DNA of 64,000 nucleotides from Neodontobutis hainanensis. Taxonomy: Eukaryota; Chordata; Actinopteri; Gobiiformes; Odontobutidae. This document shows positions 1-12,849 of this stretch, one piece after another. The notes under the pieces were generated by a model, which was given only the letters and a program-made list of their open reading frames with translations, ran no database searches and had not been told where the DNA came from. Positions within the stretch are counted from its first letter, which is position 1. The number at the start of each line of letters is the position of its first letter. The stretch spans positions 20,960,501 through 21,024,500 of the forward strand of contig JALDNG010000005.1 in NCBI GenBank assembly GCA_024349245.1, read 5' to 3'. A program made the translations under genes and the position numbers.

Positions 1-2908
1 TATCTTTAACTTGTTTTACCTTTTTAATACTTTGTTTTTATGAATGTGTGTTGGTACAGATTCACCATCTGTGGACTTATCTAAATTTGATTTTGAATGA
101 TTCAGCTAATTAACAGACTTCAGTGTTTAGTTTCCTCAGTAACCATACCAGCAAGGGGTATACATTAAGATACACAATGGACAATGGTAACACATCTAAA
201 ATGGTGCCATGTTGTCCCCCATGCTGTACATACAGAGAACTGCAGAGAACTGTGACGACGGTAAACACAGAAGAAGGTGGTTCCAGGGTGTGTGTCTGGG
301 CTCACTTTCAAACATGCTCTCAGTGCAAACAGCCTCATATCATATTTGTTAATAGCTTTGTTCTTTCTGTCACCTGAGAGACCCTAACAGATCCTCCCAG
401 AGAGCCTCACACCTGAAGTGCTGTTTAATATTCCACTCTGACTGCTGGGCTCTAATTGAAACCTTTTAGTTGAACTCCCTGTTATAAAACAGAACAGAGT
501 GAGCTAAACAAGGGCTGACCTGGAATCTGAGTAGAGAAATAATTGAGGAGACGTAGTAGCAAACATGCTACCCATAATTTCTCTGGATCAGTAAAGCTTC
601 TGTAATGATCCTGTAGCATTCTCAGTAGAAGAGCTCCTCGTCAAGCGCTGAGACTTGTTGATTTTGACGGCACTCTGCCTGTAGCTCCATTCCCTTATGA
701 GCACCCTGATGCTCCACATTCACAGGCCTCTGCGGACTGTCTATATTAGGAGCCATCAGAGCAGCTCCTTCACTGTGAACACCCGCCTCACTCCAGTGTG
801 CATGCTCCTGAATAATACATGCCTCCACGGCAAGGGCTTAAAGTGATAGTTTGCTGTTTGGGCAAAGCAGAAGATGAAAATGAAACTGGTCATGTAAAAG
901 CTGTGTATGGCTGCAAAAACAGAAATACAACAGCAAAACATAAGGTCTTATAAAATATAAAGTTTTATATTTTGCCCCTGAATTTGTTTCTCCTTACCTA
1001 AAATGTGGACTGAATCTGTTAAATATATATAAAGTATTCTCTGCTTTATATTTCTCTAGGCCAGTGGTATTTAATTAAAATGTATAGAAGCCCTGATTCA
1101 AAAATTGTCTCATAACATACTTTAACCCAGAGTTATGATTCAGTATCATACAGTGTCATATGTCTGTATGTAGTCCATATGTGCAGTTTTTGAATGTGCT
1201 AAACAAACTCCTTAAATATTTTTTTATAATTACACATTTACTATTTTACTGTTATATACTATAAAACTAACATTATTTTATAAAGTTCCACCGCAAACCA
1301 ACTTTTTTACGTTAAGCAGAATCCATGCATATAAAAAGCCCATCCTACTTTGAATTAACAGTTGGTCACAGTTGGTGTGATTTGAGGATTGCATGCAGCA
1401 GTTAATTATGGAAAAGGGATTTGACATCATATTAACTTTACAAACTACAGAGTTGGTTCAACTACATGTATTAGTTAAGAGACTCTGGTTGAAGCAGTGG
1501 AGCAACAGACAAAACAGGACCGATGCTATACTGAACAACATGGACCATCTCCTGCATTGGGCTTTTGAACAACAGAGAGCGGCCAGTGAACGTCTGAGAT
1601 CAGTGAGCTGCAGGACAGAAGCCACAAGAACTCCTTCTTCCAGATAACCATAACTCTACAATCAATCCGTGTATGACAGAGGTAGTAATGGATCAACTCA
1701 TTTGAAGAGACCTAACAACTAAATTTCTTTTACTTATTATCAAGCCCCATATCTTCCGGTATATAGTTACAAAATGTTGCTTTAAAGTATTAATGAGCAA
1801 CAATGTAAAACAACATGCTACTAGTTTTGGAAATGCAGTTGAAAATTCATAAAAAAAAAAAAAACTCTTGATCATTTTAACATATTCTGTAGCGGCCCAA
1901 TTGCTAGAGTTGAAAAACTGTATCAATAAGGTATTTCAAACTGACTTTCCATTCACTTTTGACTTCACTTTAAAGAAAGTAACACTGTGCTGGCCCCAAA
2001 GTATAAGAACTGTACTGCTGCACTTATCTAATAAATCCAACCTTTTAGAGCCCACAAATTTAATTTCCCTCTTTACCAGAGTTGGCTATAGGTCTATCAT
2101 CAGCAGTCCTGGGATGGATGAATTTGCAGGCAATTCGATTGGCTTTAGAACAGTTTGAATGTTTCTCAAATTTAACACTGACATGTTAATGCTGTAGAAA
2201 AAAAGTCATACATATTTAAATACTAAAGTAAATACTAAATTGCTGACACAGATAAAAACAGAAGCTTGTACTTTACTCAAAGCATGTTTGTTAGCTCCGT
2301 ATGTTAGCTTTGTTGTCAGGGTTGTCATGAGTGAACTTGGGTGTTGCTTTGCTTGTACAATAGGCTCTGAGTTGAGCTCTTTGCATCTACTTTGCAATGT
2401 GGTTTTCTTACAAACTGAAATTAAAATAAAAGATAGGTCAGGTTTGCCACCTAAAGAGAACAATGTCAAAATGGTATAACTGCAATATTTATTTTATCTT
2501 TTATACATACAATCTATAGCCCCGAACTTGCACTCAAATTGTGGAGTTGTGGAGGTGTTGTAGGTGTTTTGGTTCTTGAGTGTTTTATAAACAGTGAGTT
2601 CTTGTGGTGTTTAGCAGGTGAAACGCCGGGTTAACGGTTTGTGCAGCATCCCACTGGATTGTTTTTACGCATGGACCCCATGTCGTTATTAGAAACAATG
2701 GGCTGCCAGTTACACAGGTCATTTAAGCGGTCACTAGTTTCACAAAGTTACATCCATGTACAGCAGGTGTGCTCTGCAGCATGGATTCACAATGTCTCTA
2801 TAAGATTATGTTATTCTGGGCATCAGTGCTTTGTTGTGGATGGACATTTAGAGTCAAAATAAAAATAAAAAGCGTTAATTGCAAGATCTCCAATCCCACC
2901 CATTTCTT
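1..2908. other. Unassigned AT-rich DNA
   Basis: No coding exon or mobile element could be supported on either strand. Open frames here are under 100 codons, lack codon structure and have no convincing splice context. Confidence 0.5.
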
Positions 2909-2946
2909 CTCCATTTAAGGTGGATTAAAAGCCACCTTAAATGGAG
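2909..2946. repeat. Perfect 15-bp inverted repeat (hairpin)
   Basis: Left arm CTCCATTTAAGGTGG (2909-2923) and right arm CCACCTTAAATGGAG (2932-2946) are exact reverse complements around an 8-nt spacer. No flanking target duplication or transposon terminus is visible. It lies just past the AATAAA of the candidate minus-strand exon to the right. Confidence 0.85.
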
Positions 2947-2967
2947 TAGACCGTTATTTAACCTATA

Positions 2968-2973
2968 TTTATT
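2968..2973 (-). promoter_or_regulatory. Candidate poly(A) signal AATAAA (minus strand)
   Basis: TTTATT on the plus strand reads AATAAA on the minus strand, about 135 nt downstream of the stop codon of the candidate terminal exon at 3109-3275. The hexamer is common in AT-rich DNA, so its position is the only support. Confidence 0.3.
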
Positions 2974-3108
2974 ACGACATTGAAATTATAAATGTGTAAT
3001 GTAATATATCTGTATTGACTTTTGACACAAGATTTGACTTTAGATCACAAAAATCTAACCCAATGTAGTTAAAACAGACTGATGTCAAGCACACTTGAAC
3101 TTGTCTGA

Positions 3109-3275
3109 TCAGTGCTCATCTCTGTCCTCTCCTTTCACACAGTAACAGCAGATGAGGCAGCAGCACAGAAAAGCCAACAGTAAGTCAGCCGGACACAGAC
3201 TGAAAGGGCACTCCTCCTTCCTCTCAAAGCACGTCGGGCAGATTGCCTCCATGAAACAGGAGCGCTGAGCCAGCA
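3109..3275 (-). CDS. Candidate terminal exon, Cys-rich membrane-anchored C-terminus (unidentified)
   Basis: On the minus strand a polypyrimidine-rich acceptor (CCTTCTGTAG) precedes an open frame of about 54 codons ending in TGA at 3109-3111. The exon supplies two nucleotides to its first codon, implying a phase-1 upstream exon. The peptide has a Cys-rich stretch containing ICPTCF and KEECPFSLC. A hydrophobic, Cys-rich segment follows (DLLLAFLCCCLICCYCV), then a short charged tail KGEDRDEH. This would suit a single-pass membrane protein with palmitoylatable cysteines, but no family is recognised. AATAAA lies about 135 nt downstream. No upstream exon was identified, and a Cys-rich frame can arise by chance from TGC/TGT-rich DNA. 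Confidence 0.33.
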
Positions 3276-3820
3276 CTACAGAAGGTAAAAGGCTATCTGT
3301 GCTGTCAGCCTCGTCTGAGAAGTGAGCGAATGTGCCAGGACACCTTCATTATGAGTCGGTCCAGCCAGCACACAGCCTCAGACGTGCTAATGCAGGAATA
3401 AAAACAATTCTCACATCTGGATCGTTGAGTATTTCATGAGCATTTAGATGAAAAAGAAAATAGAATCTCCTGAGTGGATTCATTCCCAAACAACATGATT
3501 GGCCAGACATTTCTCACGGCACTGTCTAGCTTGGAGATGAAGAAAAATGAAGAGAAATCTGCCATGCTTGACAAATAAAATGTAAGAATTTGTTTTAAAT
3601 GGATTTATACATTTAATTTATATGAAATATTTAAAAATCAAACCTGTCAGTCCATAAAACATTTAATTTAAATTCAACAGATAATGCAGTATGTCGTCAT
3701 ACCAAAATGCCCTATGCTTTGTTAAATTATCAACTGTTCATATGAATGCTACAAGCTGTTGAATGTAATGCTACGTTACACTATGCTACATATTATACTA
3801 TGTTATATGTGGGTTGTAAT
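3276..3820. other. Unassigned non-coding DNA
   Basis: Immediately upstream, in the minus sense, of the candidate terminal exon, so it would be intron if that exon is real. No other feature is seen. Confidence 0.4.
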
Positions 3821-3878
3821 AGCCTTTGAGGCAATTTTTGTTGTGATATTGGGCTTTATAAATAAAATTGAATTAAAC
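3821..3878 (+). mobile_element. 3' tail of a non-LTR retrotransposon or SINE
   Basis: The segment contains TTTGAGGCAATTTTTGTTGT, then a stretch ending TTTATAAATAAAATTGAATT. This is the widespread teleost LINE/SINE 3' end of the type 'gaggcaa...ttgttgtgat...gctatataaataaaattgaat'. Only the tail is present, consistent with severe 5' truncation. Confidence 0.5.
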
Positions 3879-4174
3879 ATTGAAAAAGAAACATTTTCGT
3901 ACATAATAATTATTTCTGTGATTAGATTAAAAATAAAATGTATGTACAATCCAAAACCCAGCAGGCCTCTGAATCTATTGGGCGGAAGGCTCCTCAAACT
4001 AAATGTGAATGTCACCCTCTCACATGGAGAATGGACAGTTCACCTGCCATTGTTACTATTACTATTACATATTCAATAAAACATTTTAACATTGCAGTGA
4101 GTGTGTCTGTGTGTCTAATATCTTACCAACCTTTATTATGCAACATTTTTCTTTCCTTTGCTACACTATGTTAG

Positions 4175-4260
4175 AACAGTGGTTCGCTGGCCGTCCTTAG
4201 TGGTGCATGGGAGTTTTATTTTCTCAAGAAGAAAATAACCATTAAAAATATGAAATATAT
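4175..4260 (+). mobile_element. Possible hAT-type terminus fragment
   Basis: CAGTGGTTCGCTGGCC resembles the CAGTGGTTCTCAACC-type terminal inverted repeat of vertebrate hAT elements. No matching opposite end or 8-bp duplication was found. Confidence 0.22.
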
Positions 4261-4328
4261 ATGTATTTGTTTTACAGCATCACCCAGCAACTGTTGCAAA
4301 GGAAAGTATCTGTTAAGAGAATATAGTG

Positions 4329-4490
4329 ACTTTCATTCATTCATTTCTACTTCAGCTCAACCATTAGGGGTTGCGGCAACTTTGGTCCCGAGGAGGGTAA
4401 AAACAACCAATCACTTTTAACATCTAGTTTCCAGTGAGATGTCCTTTGGCAGTGGGAGGGAGCTGGAGTTCCCGGTACAGTAAGAAAACA
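4329..4490 (-). mobile_element. Fragment of a dispersed teleost repeat (CATTCATT-tailed)
   Basis: Starts with CATTCATTCATTTCTACTTC and contains GGGGTTGCGG, TGGGAGGGAGCTGGAG and TTCCCGGTAC. Read on the minus strand these match the common fish repeat with 'ccgggtactccggcttcctccca' and an AATGAATGAATG tail. The same family is seen at 41,935-42,118 and probably 51,665-51,720. Confidence 0.4.
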
Positions 4491-6474
4491 CCACTCCATT
4501 GTTGTTACAATTCAGCAAAAAAAAAAAAATGTTAGGATGACATAGCATTGGAAAGTTTAACATCTAAACCAGAAGTTATCCCATTAGTGGATGTGGACTG
4601 GATAAAATGTATGTAGCATATGTATGTGCAGATGCTATATATTTAATAGAGTAATGTGTTTGCAGAACTAGTAAAGGATAAAGAGATACTTGGTGAGCTA
4701 CATAATATGTTACACTGCATGTCATAGTGCAAAGATAAATACACAGAAACTAAATGTTCAGTGCAGTTCAGTGCAATATTTGGCATTTACTGACTTGGGC
4801 ATGACTGTATTTTACTGCAATAACAAGGGACACGTTTTTGTAAAAACTTGCTGTAAAAAGTTTCGGAAGCACTGCGCTATAATATTCCTGTTAAAATGTA
4901 TTCCTTCTCACAGACCCCTGAAAACCCTGGTACACTTATTTTGGGGGTCTGATCTGATTTTGATGAACCGGCAAAGAACAAGTCAATATCTAACTACCAG
5001 CCATTTTGTTAGTCTCAAGATGATCTGTGATACTCCAGGGCCCCATCTGATGAAGTTCAGATTTCAGATCTATATACAGTCAATAGTCATCCAAAACTTC
5101 TCAAGCTAAATTCAAAAATTCTTCTTTGTTAAGCACAGTGTGGATATATTTGTCAGGCCCAGAGTGAGAGATAAGCCATTGAGATCTGAAACTGCTGCAC
5201 AAGAGCTTGTATTGAAGTTGTCACAGTGCTGTAGAAAAATGGCACATATCTATATAATAAGATCACTTATGTGTTAGCCTTGAGATCAAATAGAACGTTT
5301 AAATGTCATCTGGAGAAAAGATGGCTACAAAGACTAAACTGAGCAAATGGAAGTCATTTATGAACAGCTCCTTTAACATGTGACACACAAAGTATATGTT
5401 CAGGCTTTTGTATCCATTGTTTACTCATGCCGCTTAATGTTTAATGCATTTTTTTGGGGGGTCTATATTTGGGTGTAAAAAATAGGGTTAGAAACAATAC
5501 ACCACACTGACCTATAAGAGACCTTCCACTAATGCTGTCCTCTGTTCACATCAACCATAATGTTTGACTGCAATGATCTGAAGGCCATGAAAAATGTGTG
5601 AAAAAGGCAACAGACGTGTATGTGTTTACATCTGGGCTACATGTATTGACGGCACCCGCTTCATTTAAGGATACTGTCTGGAAACATTTTGGATGTTTAT
5701 GAAGCGGAAACCTGAGGCAAATGTGTTGTGGACAAAAGTGTGGAAAAGTGTTTATATGGTGTGTTACATAAGTTTTATAATTTGTCAACGTCCTAAAGAC
5801 GAAGAACTGGTGTTATGCTGAGAACAGTGCCCCCACTTTTCAAAACATGTACATGTCATTTAAACATGACATCAGCCATGTCAAGTGTAATAACTGTGTT
5901 AGGTAACTCTATAAATACAACACATTGTTTTAGATCTCTTTCAAATACAATGCAACTAACCATCTATTGTCTTTGAGCTCAGTTAGTTCATCACTGTATT
6001 ACATAACTCTTAGCTTTTATTTACTGTCACATACATACAGTGAGTTTTTTACTTTTTGGCTTTTAATTGAAGGTTGGATTTTGATATTGCCATTTTTAAA
6101 TACAAAATTTTTATTTTTATAAAACATTACATTATACTTTTATACATGTGTGCTTATACATGAATAAAAAGCTGATACGAGGTACACTTAATGGCTTAGA
6201 GATGCATCAACGAATCGTTTCTGATACATTGAGATGGAAGGAGGGTCTCTAAAGCTTCTATAGTAGTTTTTATGCAGGTTAGATTAGTTTTTCTTGTACT
6301 TTGCATTGTCCTTGTTAAACCCAACAACCTAGTCTTCAGATAACCAAAAATAAAGTTTGCAGCACAAAACAGCATCTCAGACCACAATTTGTATTCAGGC
6401 AGTTTACACTCCAAATGGTAAAGTTGAAGAAAGTGCTCAAAAATTTAAGGCTAAGTAGTTCACCCAGTTATTCT
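4491..6474. other. Unassigned DNA
   Basis: AT-rich sequence with short homopolymer runs. The 139-codon frame at 4690-5109 lacks convincing splice sites and resembles no known protein. Nothing else is supported. Confidence 0.45.
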
Positions 6475-7695
6475 ATGTATTAGTTGTTGGGTGAAGCCAT
6501 TTATTATCAAACAACTACAGTTTTCAAATCTGCGGGAAAAGGTCATTGAACTGTATAAAACAGTACAATAAAAAAATTTCCAAGGGATTGCAAATGCCAA
6601 TCAGCAGGGGCATTTCTAGGATATCTTGAATAGGGGGGCTTATCCCTTAAAAACTAAATTCAATATTTTCTATAATTTCTTTTAAAAATTACAGGTATAA
6701 TAAACAAAAAAAAACAGTCTTAGTTCAGTCTTTTACTCTTTAATTTTACTCTTTAAGTAGAAAGTTGCTAAAAGTTCTGACAGTGAGCAATTTTACGTGC
6801 CTTGACCAATGCAGAATAGTGAATAACCATACAATCAAAACAATGCAATTAAAGGCAAATATTTTTAGCTTACAGGAAAATTGTTTGTGATGCAAAGAAA
6901 AACCCACAAATAACTTCAGCTGAAATACAGGACCCTCTGAAAAAAAATTATGTGGCTGTTTCAAGATGCACAATAAGGAGGCATTTGAAGAAAAATGGGC
7001 TGCATGGTTGAGTCGCCAGAAGAATGCCATTACTACACATATGCAACAAAGCATACTTTTTACAATACGCCAAACAGCACAGAGACAACCCTTAAAACAA
7101 AGGAACAAAGTCATTTGGAGTGATGAAGCAAACATAAACGTTACATTTGGAGAGGAGTCAACAAGGCCTATGATGAAAGGTACACCAGTCCTACTGTGAA
7201 ACATGGAGGTGGATCGCTGATGTTTTGGGAATGAGTGAGATACAAAGGCAACTTGGTCAAAATTGATGAATGCATCATGTTATGAGAAAATACTGGAGGA
7301 AAATTTGCACTCATCAGCACAGAAGCTACGCATTTGTACGTACTTGGATGTTCTAACATGACAATGATCCAAAGCACAAGGCCAAGTCAACCAGTCTTTG
7401 TCTACAGCAGCATAAAGTGAAGGTTCTGGACTGACCTTCTCTGACCTCAGTATCATTGAGCCACTCTGGGGAGATCTTAAACATGCAGTTCATGAAAGAC
7501 AGCCCAAGAATTTACAGTAACTGGAGGCTTTTTGACAAAAAAGAATGGGCAGCTTTAGCATCTGAGAAAATAAAGAGCTTGTCATTGATGTTAAAGGTGG
7601 TAATACATGGTATTAAGAACTGGGGTCATTTGGGTAGTTTCTGTTGCAATTATGATGTAAAAAGAGTAAACAACGATGACTGAAAAAAAAGGTTT
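6475..7695 (+). mobile_element. Tc1/mariner-type transposon remnant, copy 1
   Basis: A decayed Tc1-like transposase reads on the plus strand in several frames. A helix-turn-helix piece begins near 6,530 (LREKVIELYK). The first catalytic region NKVIWSDEAN lies near 7,105-7,140, and the HDNDPK-like and SIIEPLWGDL regions lie at 7,355-7,480. The outer left sequence at 6,480-6,515 matches, inverted, the subterminal sequence of the second copy at 48.4-49.8 kb. Stops and frameshifts occur throughout, the right terminus is missing, and about 285 bp of unrelated DNA interrupts the N-terminal part. Confidence 0.8.
6605..6890. mobile_element. Unidentified insertion inside Tc1 copy 1
   Basis: Between the helix-turn-helix piece ending near 6,600 and the next recognisable transposase segment from 6,893 lies sequence with no match to the other Tc1 copy. 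It begins CAGGGGCATTTCTAGGATAT, resembling ends of non-autonomous DNA transposons in fish. No inverted partner or clear duplication was seen. Confidence 0.4.
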
Positions 7696-10600
7696 TAGGT
7701 TATAATGTTTGTCCTAGCATCTATGGAATGGTGTGGGAAGTATTTTCATTGGTCTTTAGTGCTATCAGACAAACCCGGCTGTTTGATCAGAGTTAGCAGT
7801 ATTATCTGTGCTGAAATGGCCGCATTACACATGTTTGCATCACCCTATATTTCCCAGAAGTCTCCAGTAACGAACTTTGTTTAAACTGAGCTTTTGATGT
7901 TAAGGAAATAAGTGCTTAGAATGTAGCACTCATTCACATTTATACACATATAGCCAATTGGTATTACTTTGTAATTTTAGATGTTCATCCAAAATAAATA
8001 CAGGACTCTTTGGTCTGAAAAAGTAATAGATATACTTTAAAAGTCTAAAACTGCATACATAGACATATTCATGATGCTGCAGGAAGGTGAGCCATCAATT
8101 CACTGACAACTATCAGTGGTCATCGACTGAGACCCGATTGAACTGAGACCAAGACAAGACTAAGATTTTAAATGAATAAGACCAAGTGAAGACCAGTGTA
8201 GGATAGTTTAGAGAAGGTCCCAGGGAACTTTTATAAAAATCCAAACATTCCAAGTCCAGTTGATTCGTTTGGTCTATGATGCAAGATAAAGATGAAGGTT
8301 GTTTTTCTGGCTTTGTTGTGTTTGTGTGCTTTAAACTCAGTTGGAGTTGTCAGACGGTTTGGCATTATGGATAAAAAATGTAATCTTCGATTTATTTATT
8401 TTTGCTCTCTGTCTCCATAGACATATCTGATTTCTATGCCACGTCTTGTTAGAATCATCAGAGGTAATATGACTTTCTTTGGTGATTATTAGTGTTTTGA
8501 GCCGAATCATCAGAGTCATCACAAACATCAGTAACTCCATGTTTACTTGGTTGTGCATCACTGACTGTGTTTACCATGGGCAGTTCATCAGCAGCTTCAG
8601 AAACCAGGATATAGTGTATACATGCCACGGTATTACAATTTATTTTAGAGTTCTCCAGGAGCATTAATGGGTTTCTCAAAAAAGGCTTATCCCGATTTTT
8701 TAAATCAAGAAATGGTAATAACACCCTAAAGATTAAAAATATGAGATTTAAAAACCTGGGATACTTAGGTTAATGTTAACATACTCATTGGGTATATTTA
8801 AATTCAGAACTTAGTCAGGCTACAGCTCACAGCTTGATTAAACCCTCTCTGCTGGATTTCTTACTTTGTTGGAGTTTACCAGCACAAAAAAAGAAGTTGT
8901 GTCTGCAGAGTTCCACTCAGAGTAATGCCGCATTCATGCGGTCTTGGTATTTAAAAGCATTAGGTCTTTTTTTTTTTTTTTAAAGCTAACTTATAAAGGA
9001 TCTAGTCTAATTGAATCAGTCTGACATACTTTGACTTCTCTATACAGATCCAATAGACAAATACATAAAAATCCTCATGAGCTGGTGTGCTTAACTTTGA
9101 ATTACAGGTGAATTACATCGGCCCTGATCTGAGGGGAACCGTAATAAACCATTGTGACACATAAAAGATGGCACCCACTGACAGTCTGATACAATATGAG
9201 GTTTTCACTATATGCTGGCAGGCCCCGTGCTGCGGGCAGGGACTTGTAATAACCTTGAAAGAGGTGGTTAAATTGTGATTCAATCAAATAAGTATGAGTG
9301 GCAGACACCTCAGATTGATGAAACGGGATTAAAAAAAACCTGCTCAGAATCAGACATTGATCTTCACTCAGCTTGCAGCCAGTGACTCCTGCATGAGTTT
9401 GTTCAACTGGTAAACAAAGGAGATGTCTGAAATTGTGTCGCTTTTTTTAATCAATGTTCACTGAGAGTCTGGAAACAGTGTCAATACCAGACTCATGGAA
9501 AGTTAAAGGGTGACTCATGTGCAGTGAGACCAAAGAGAAAGAACGTAAGGACCCTCAGAAAAGAATAATGGGCTCAAGAGCTTTTACTCCAAGTGCCCTC
9601 TAAGTATACTTTGGTACAAATAAAAAAACTTTGTGTTAGTCAACAGTTTGAAATGACCGGCATTTATTTTCATGTTGGCCTAATGTGACTGAAGCTGATA
9701 AGAATGTTATTTGGTTGTGCAATTGGCCAGTTTCCAATTTGGTGCTATCTGGCTGTTTCTGGTGCTAATTAGAAAAAAGACTTAGCTTTGGGCAGATTGA
9801 ACATTTTAATGGTTTATTCCAACTACACCTCACAACACTTCCATCAAGTTCCTCGCAAATGACAGCCAGCCTTTTGAGATTTGTCAACTTATTGTGGCTC
9901 TAATCTGTACCAATACATACCAACATATGGCAATGTGAGTACATACAGCAGACTTAACTGTGACGTTTGAATTTATACTTAGATCAATTAAATGACCTCC
10001 AACAATATTACAGAGTCTGCATTTATTTTATATTCTATTTTTGCCACCACAGAGTGTGAGGACATTCCATCAGACTGGATTATCTTCCATCTCTGAGTTC
10101 AGTGTCAGACTGATCTGATTCCAAAATAATCTCTGTCTCAATCAACATCTTGTCAATACATTGCCAATATTCATCAGCGTTTCACTTCTTTTCTCTATTA
10201 ATGCAGTTTTCTTTTTTAACTGTTTCTCTGTGCAGACATATTCAGTGCTGGAATATACTTTTTTCTCATTTTTTGGCCGCCATTATTTCAATGTTGACCA
10301 GTCGGTGCAGAGACCAACTGTACTTAAGACCTCTTTCTATTTGAACATGAGATTTGCCAAGACTTGTGGTTAACATTCAGGTCGGTTTAAGTCACTGATA
10401 ATAAAGCCTAGATGAGGTTATATATAGGCTCGGCTTTTCACAGATGGTTTCTGTTACAATAAGCGATTAGAGGAAGACAAAGCTCTCACTTCAAAAAAAT
10501 AAACTAAAAAATCTCTCTCAGTTTAAATGAGCCACACACTTTTATAAAATATTACTCCCAAAGCTAAGGATGATTTTACTTTTTGAAATAGAGCACAGTT

Positions 10601-11774
10601 ACTTTATTTTTGTATCTTGATTATGTAATGTATTGCCCCTGAAACGTTGTAAGATCAGTTGTGGGGTGGAACCATATTTATACAATGAAGTATGGACCAT
10701 GAACAAGAAAGGGAGGGGCTAGAGTGTTTCTCAAATGTATTTTTAATGCTCTTTGGTCTGATTAAACACCAATTTGGTAATTTATCTTGTGTTTTTTGAT
10801 TTTAGTAAATATTTGAAAAAAGTTTCAAATTTAATGGCAACTCAAATGAAATCCTATGGTCCAGATTGAGTTGGTACAACCCAATTCAGACTGTTGTCCT
10901 TCACTCTGCTCCGGCCAGCTCCAGTGGAAACAAGGCTATGACCTACCAATACAAATTATTATTCCGCACTAAACCACATTCACTTAGTTATATGAATATG
11001 GATTTCCAAATCAAATGAATATTCTCCTATTTGCATTCCTATTAATATGAAAAAGACTTTCACTTTTATTTTAGGGAACAATAATCTGTAACAGTTTGCA
11101 AGTACACAAGCAAATACACACACTTCAGCAAACTTCTGAGGCGTTCAGCTGATATAATTATAAGAATGAGACAAATGGCTCGTCTTTAATTCAGTACCCA
11201 GCACAGCTTGAAGGCAAACACAGACAAAATATGCACAGAGATTTCTTTGCTTCAACAAAGACGACAACATTTAATGTGCAGTAACTACGTCTTCATCTCC
11301 ACACATGAAATATTCATACAAACACAACACACTGTGCACTGGACAGGAGTTTGTCGGAGAATGGATTATGCTCCTAAAAGCATGAATAATGAATGTGGCC
11401 ATTAACGGGCCATGTTAAAATAATAGAGGGTCCACCGGAGCCGCACAGAGGTGAGGATCCTGCTGAGGTCATCCATCTGATGCCCACGCTCACCACTGAC
11501 ACATGGACTGAGCCAGAGGGGACTATGGGAAATATCAGCAACTCGTCACATTGCATCAGAAACATACAATATGTGCAGTAACAAGCAACTCACGTCCTCA
11601 AGAAAACACAAACCACAAAATTATGGCTGAGGTACTGCATGATAACAGGCAAACATACAACATTAGATGATAAACCTGTTGAAAATTGTGATAACAATAT
11701 GACAATATTGTATACGCCTTTTGTAGAAGAGGTTGAAAATTATATATACATAAAGAAATACAAGCCTCTAGACC
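7696..11774. other. Unassigned DNA
   Basis: No coding exon, RNA gene or clear mobile element. It contains a poly-T run near 8,968 and a GACCAAGACAAGAC-type simple-sequence-like patch near 8,120-8,200. Open frames are short and have no family resemblance. Confidence 0.45.
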
Positions 11775-11965
11775 AGGGCTGTCAAACTATTGTAATTCAG
11801 GGGCACCATTGTTAGGATCTGATCAGATTTGGGCAAACCTCGCTCTGAAGTGGGCCAGACCAATGAAATAATAGCAAAATAACCTATAAATAACAACAAC
11901 TCTGATTTTTCTGAAACTGAAAAAGGCTGTATGCTTTCATGAACTTGCCCTGACAATATGTCTTT
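11775..11965 (+). mobile_element. 5' fragment of a non-autonomous DNA transposon (hAT-like)
   Basis: The stretch from CCAGGGCTGTCAAACT through TTCAGGGGC, GAAGTGGGCCAGACCA and ATAACCTATAAATAACAACA matches the common fish element that starts 'CAGGGGTGTCAAACTC' and has a GGGCC-rich subterminal part. The opposite terminus is absent here. A reversed end of a similar family occurs at 62,690-62,726. Confidence 0.5.
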
Positions 11966-12849
11966 GATACTAATGCTTTTTTTAAGTATTAACGATCTGC
12001 CAATTTAGGAAGATGGCTGTATTGTTCCACACTGAATTTCTATTTCTTTGCTGAAAGTTTACTTTTCCCTCTCACTCTCTGTTATAATAATTTTTTATTT
12101 CCTATGGTAAATAATTACTGGTCGCTCCTAGTTTTCTTCAGGTCATGTCAAATCTGATCATGGCATGTCCTTCAGACTAATCCAAACATGAACATAGACA
12201 TAACTTGCCACAGACTCTTTTCTACACCTGGGAGCTTGTCCAAGGTGTGTGTGAAAGATACGCCTCCTACAGACTTTAAAGCATGATATAAAATCTCATG
12301 TATTGTTTACTGATGTAATCAAACATCCTGTAACTTTGTGACATGTTTGTACTTTGCTCCTTCTTACAAAAATTAAACCTGACCATTCATTTTTAAATTG
12401 TACGCTGTATCCTTCATCTCTCTGGATAATATGGACAAAGAATTATTATAACACTCTTCCAATTGGTTAGTCAGTGTCATGCTCTGACTGAGTGACAGAC
12501 ATAATTAACCAATCACACTGAAGTGTTGGAGGGGCTCTGGCCAGTCACAGAAGTTGACCTGCCAGTAGATTGAAGAGCTAGCACTGACTGTGACTGCTAG
12601 AGTTTCTCCTCTTGCTGCCTTTCTTTTCGATTCTGCAGAGTTGAACAATGAAACAAATGAAAAATGGCTGTTTATTCACTCGTTAATGATGACGTTGTTA
12701 AAGACATCAGTCGTTCAGAATGTGCTTTTGTTGACAGTGATACTTTTGAAGTGATCTCTAGTCAAACCAACCTGTGGCTAAATAAAATTAAACTCAACTT
12801 AAAAACGTTTATGTCTCGGTGTGAGACACAGTTCCATCTGGCATTTTCT
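11966..12849. other. Unassigned DNA
   Basis: No feature is supported. The open frame 12,664-12,873 runs into the minisatellite and has no recognisable domain. Confidence 0.4.

Noticed and set aside
4690..5109. 139-codon plus-strand frame
   Set aside because: Alternative start, AT-rich, no recognisable domain and no splice sites consistent with an exon.
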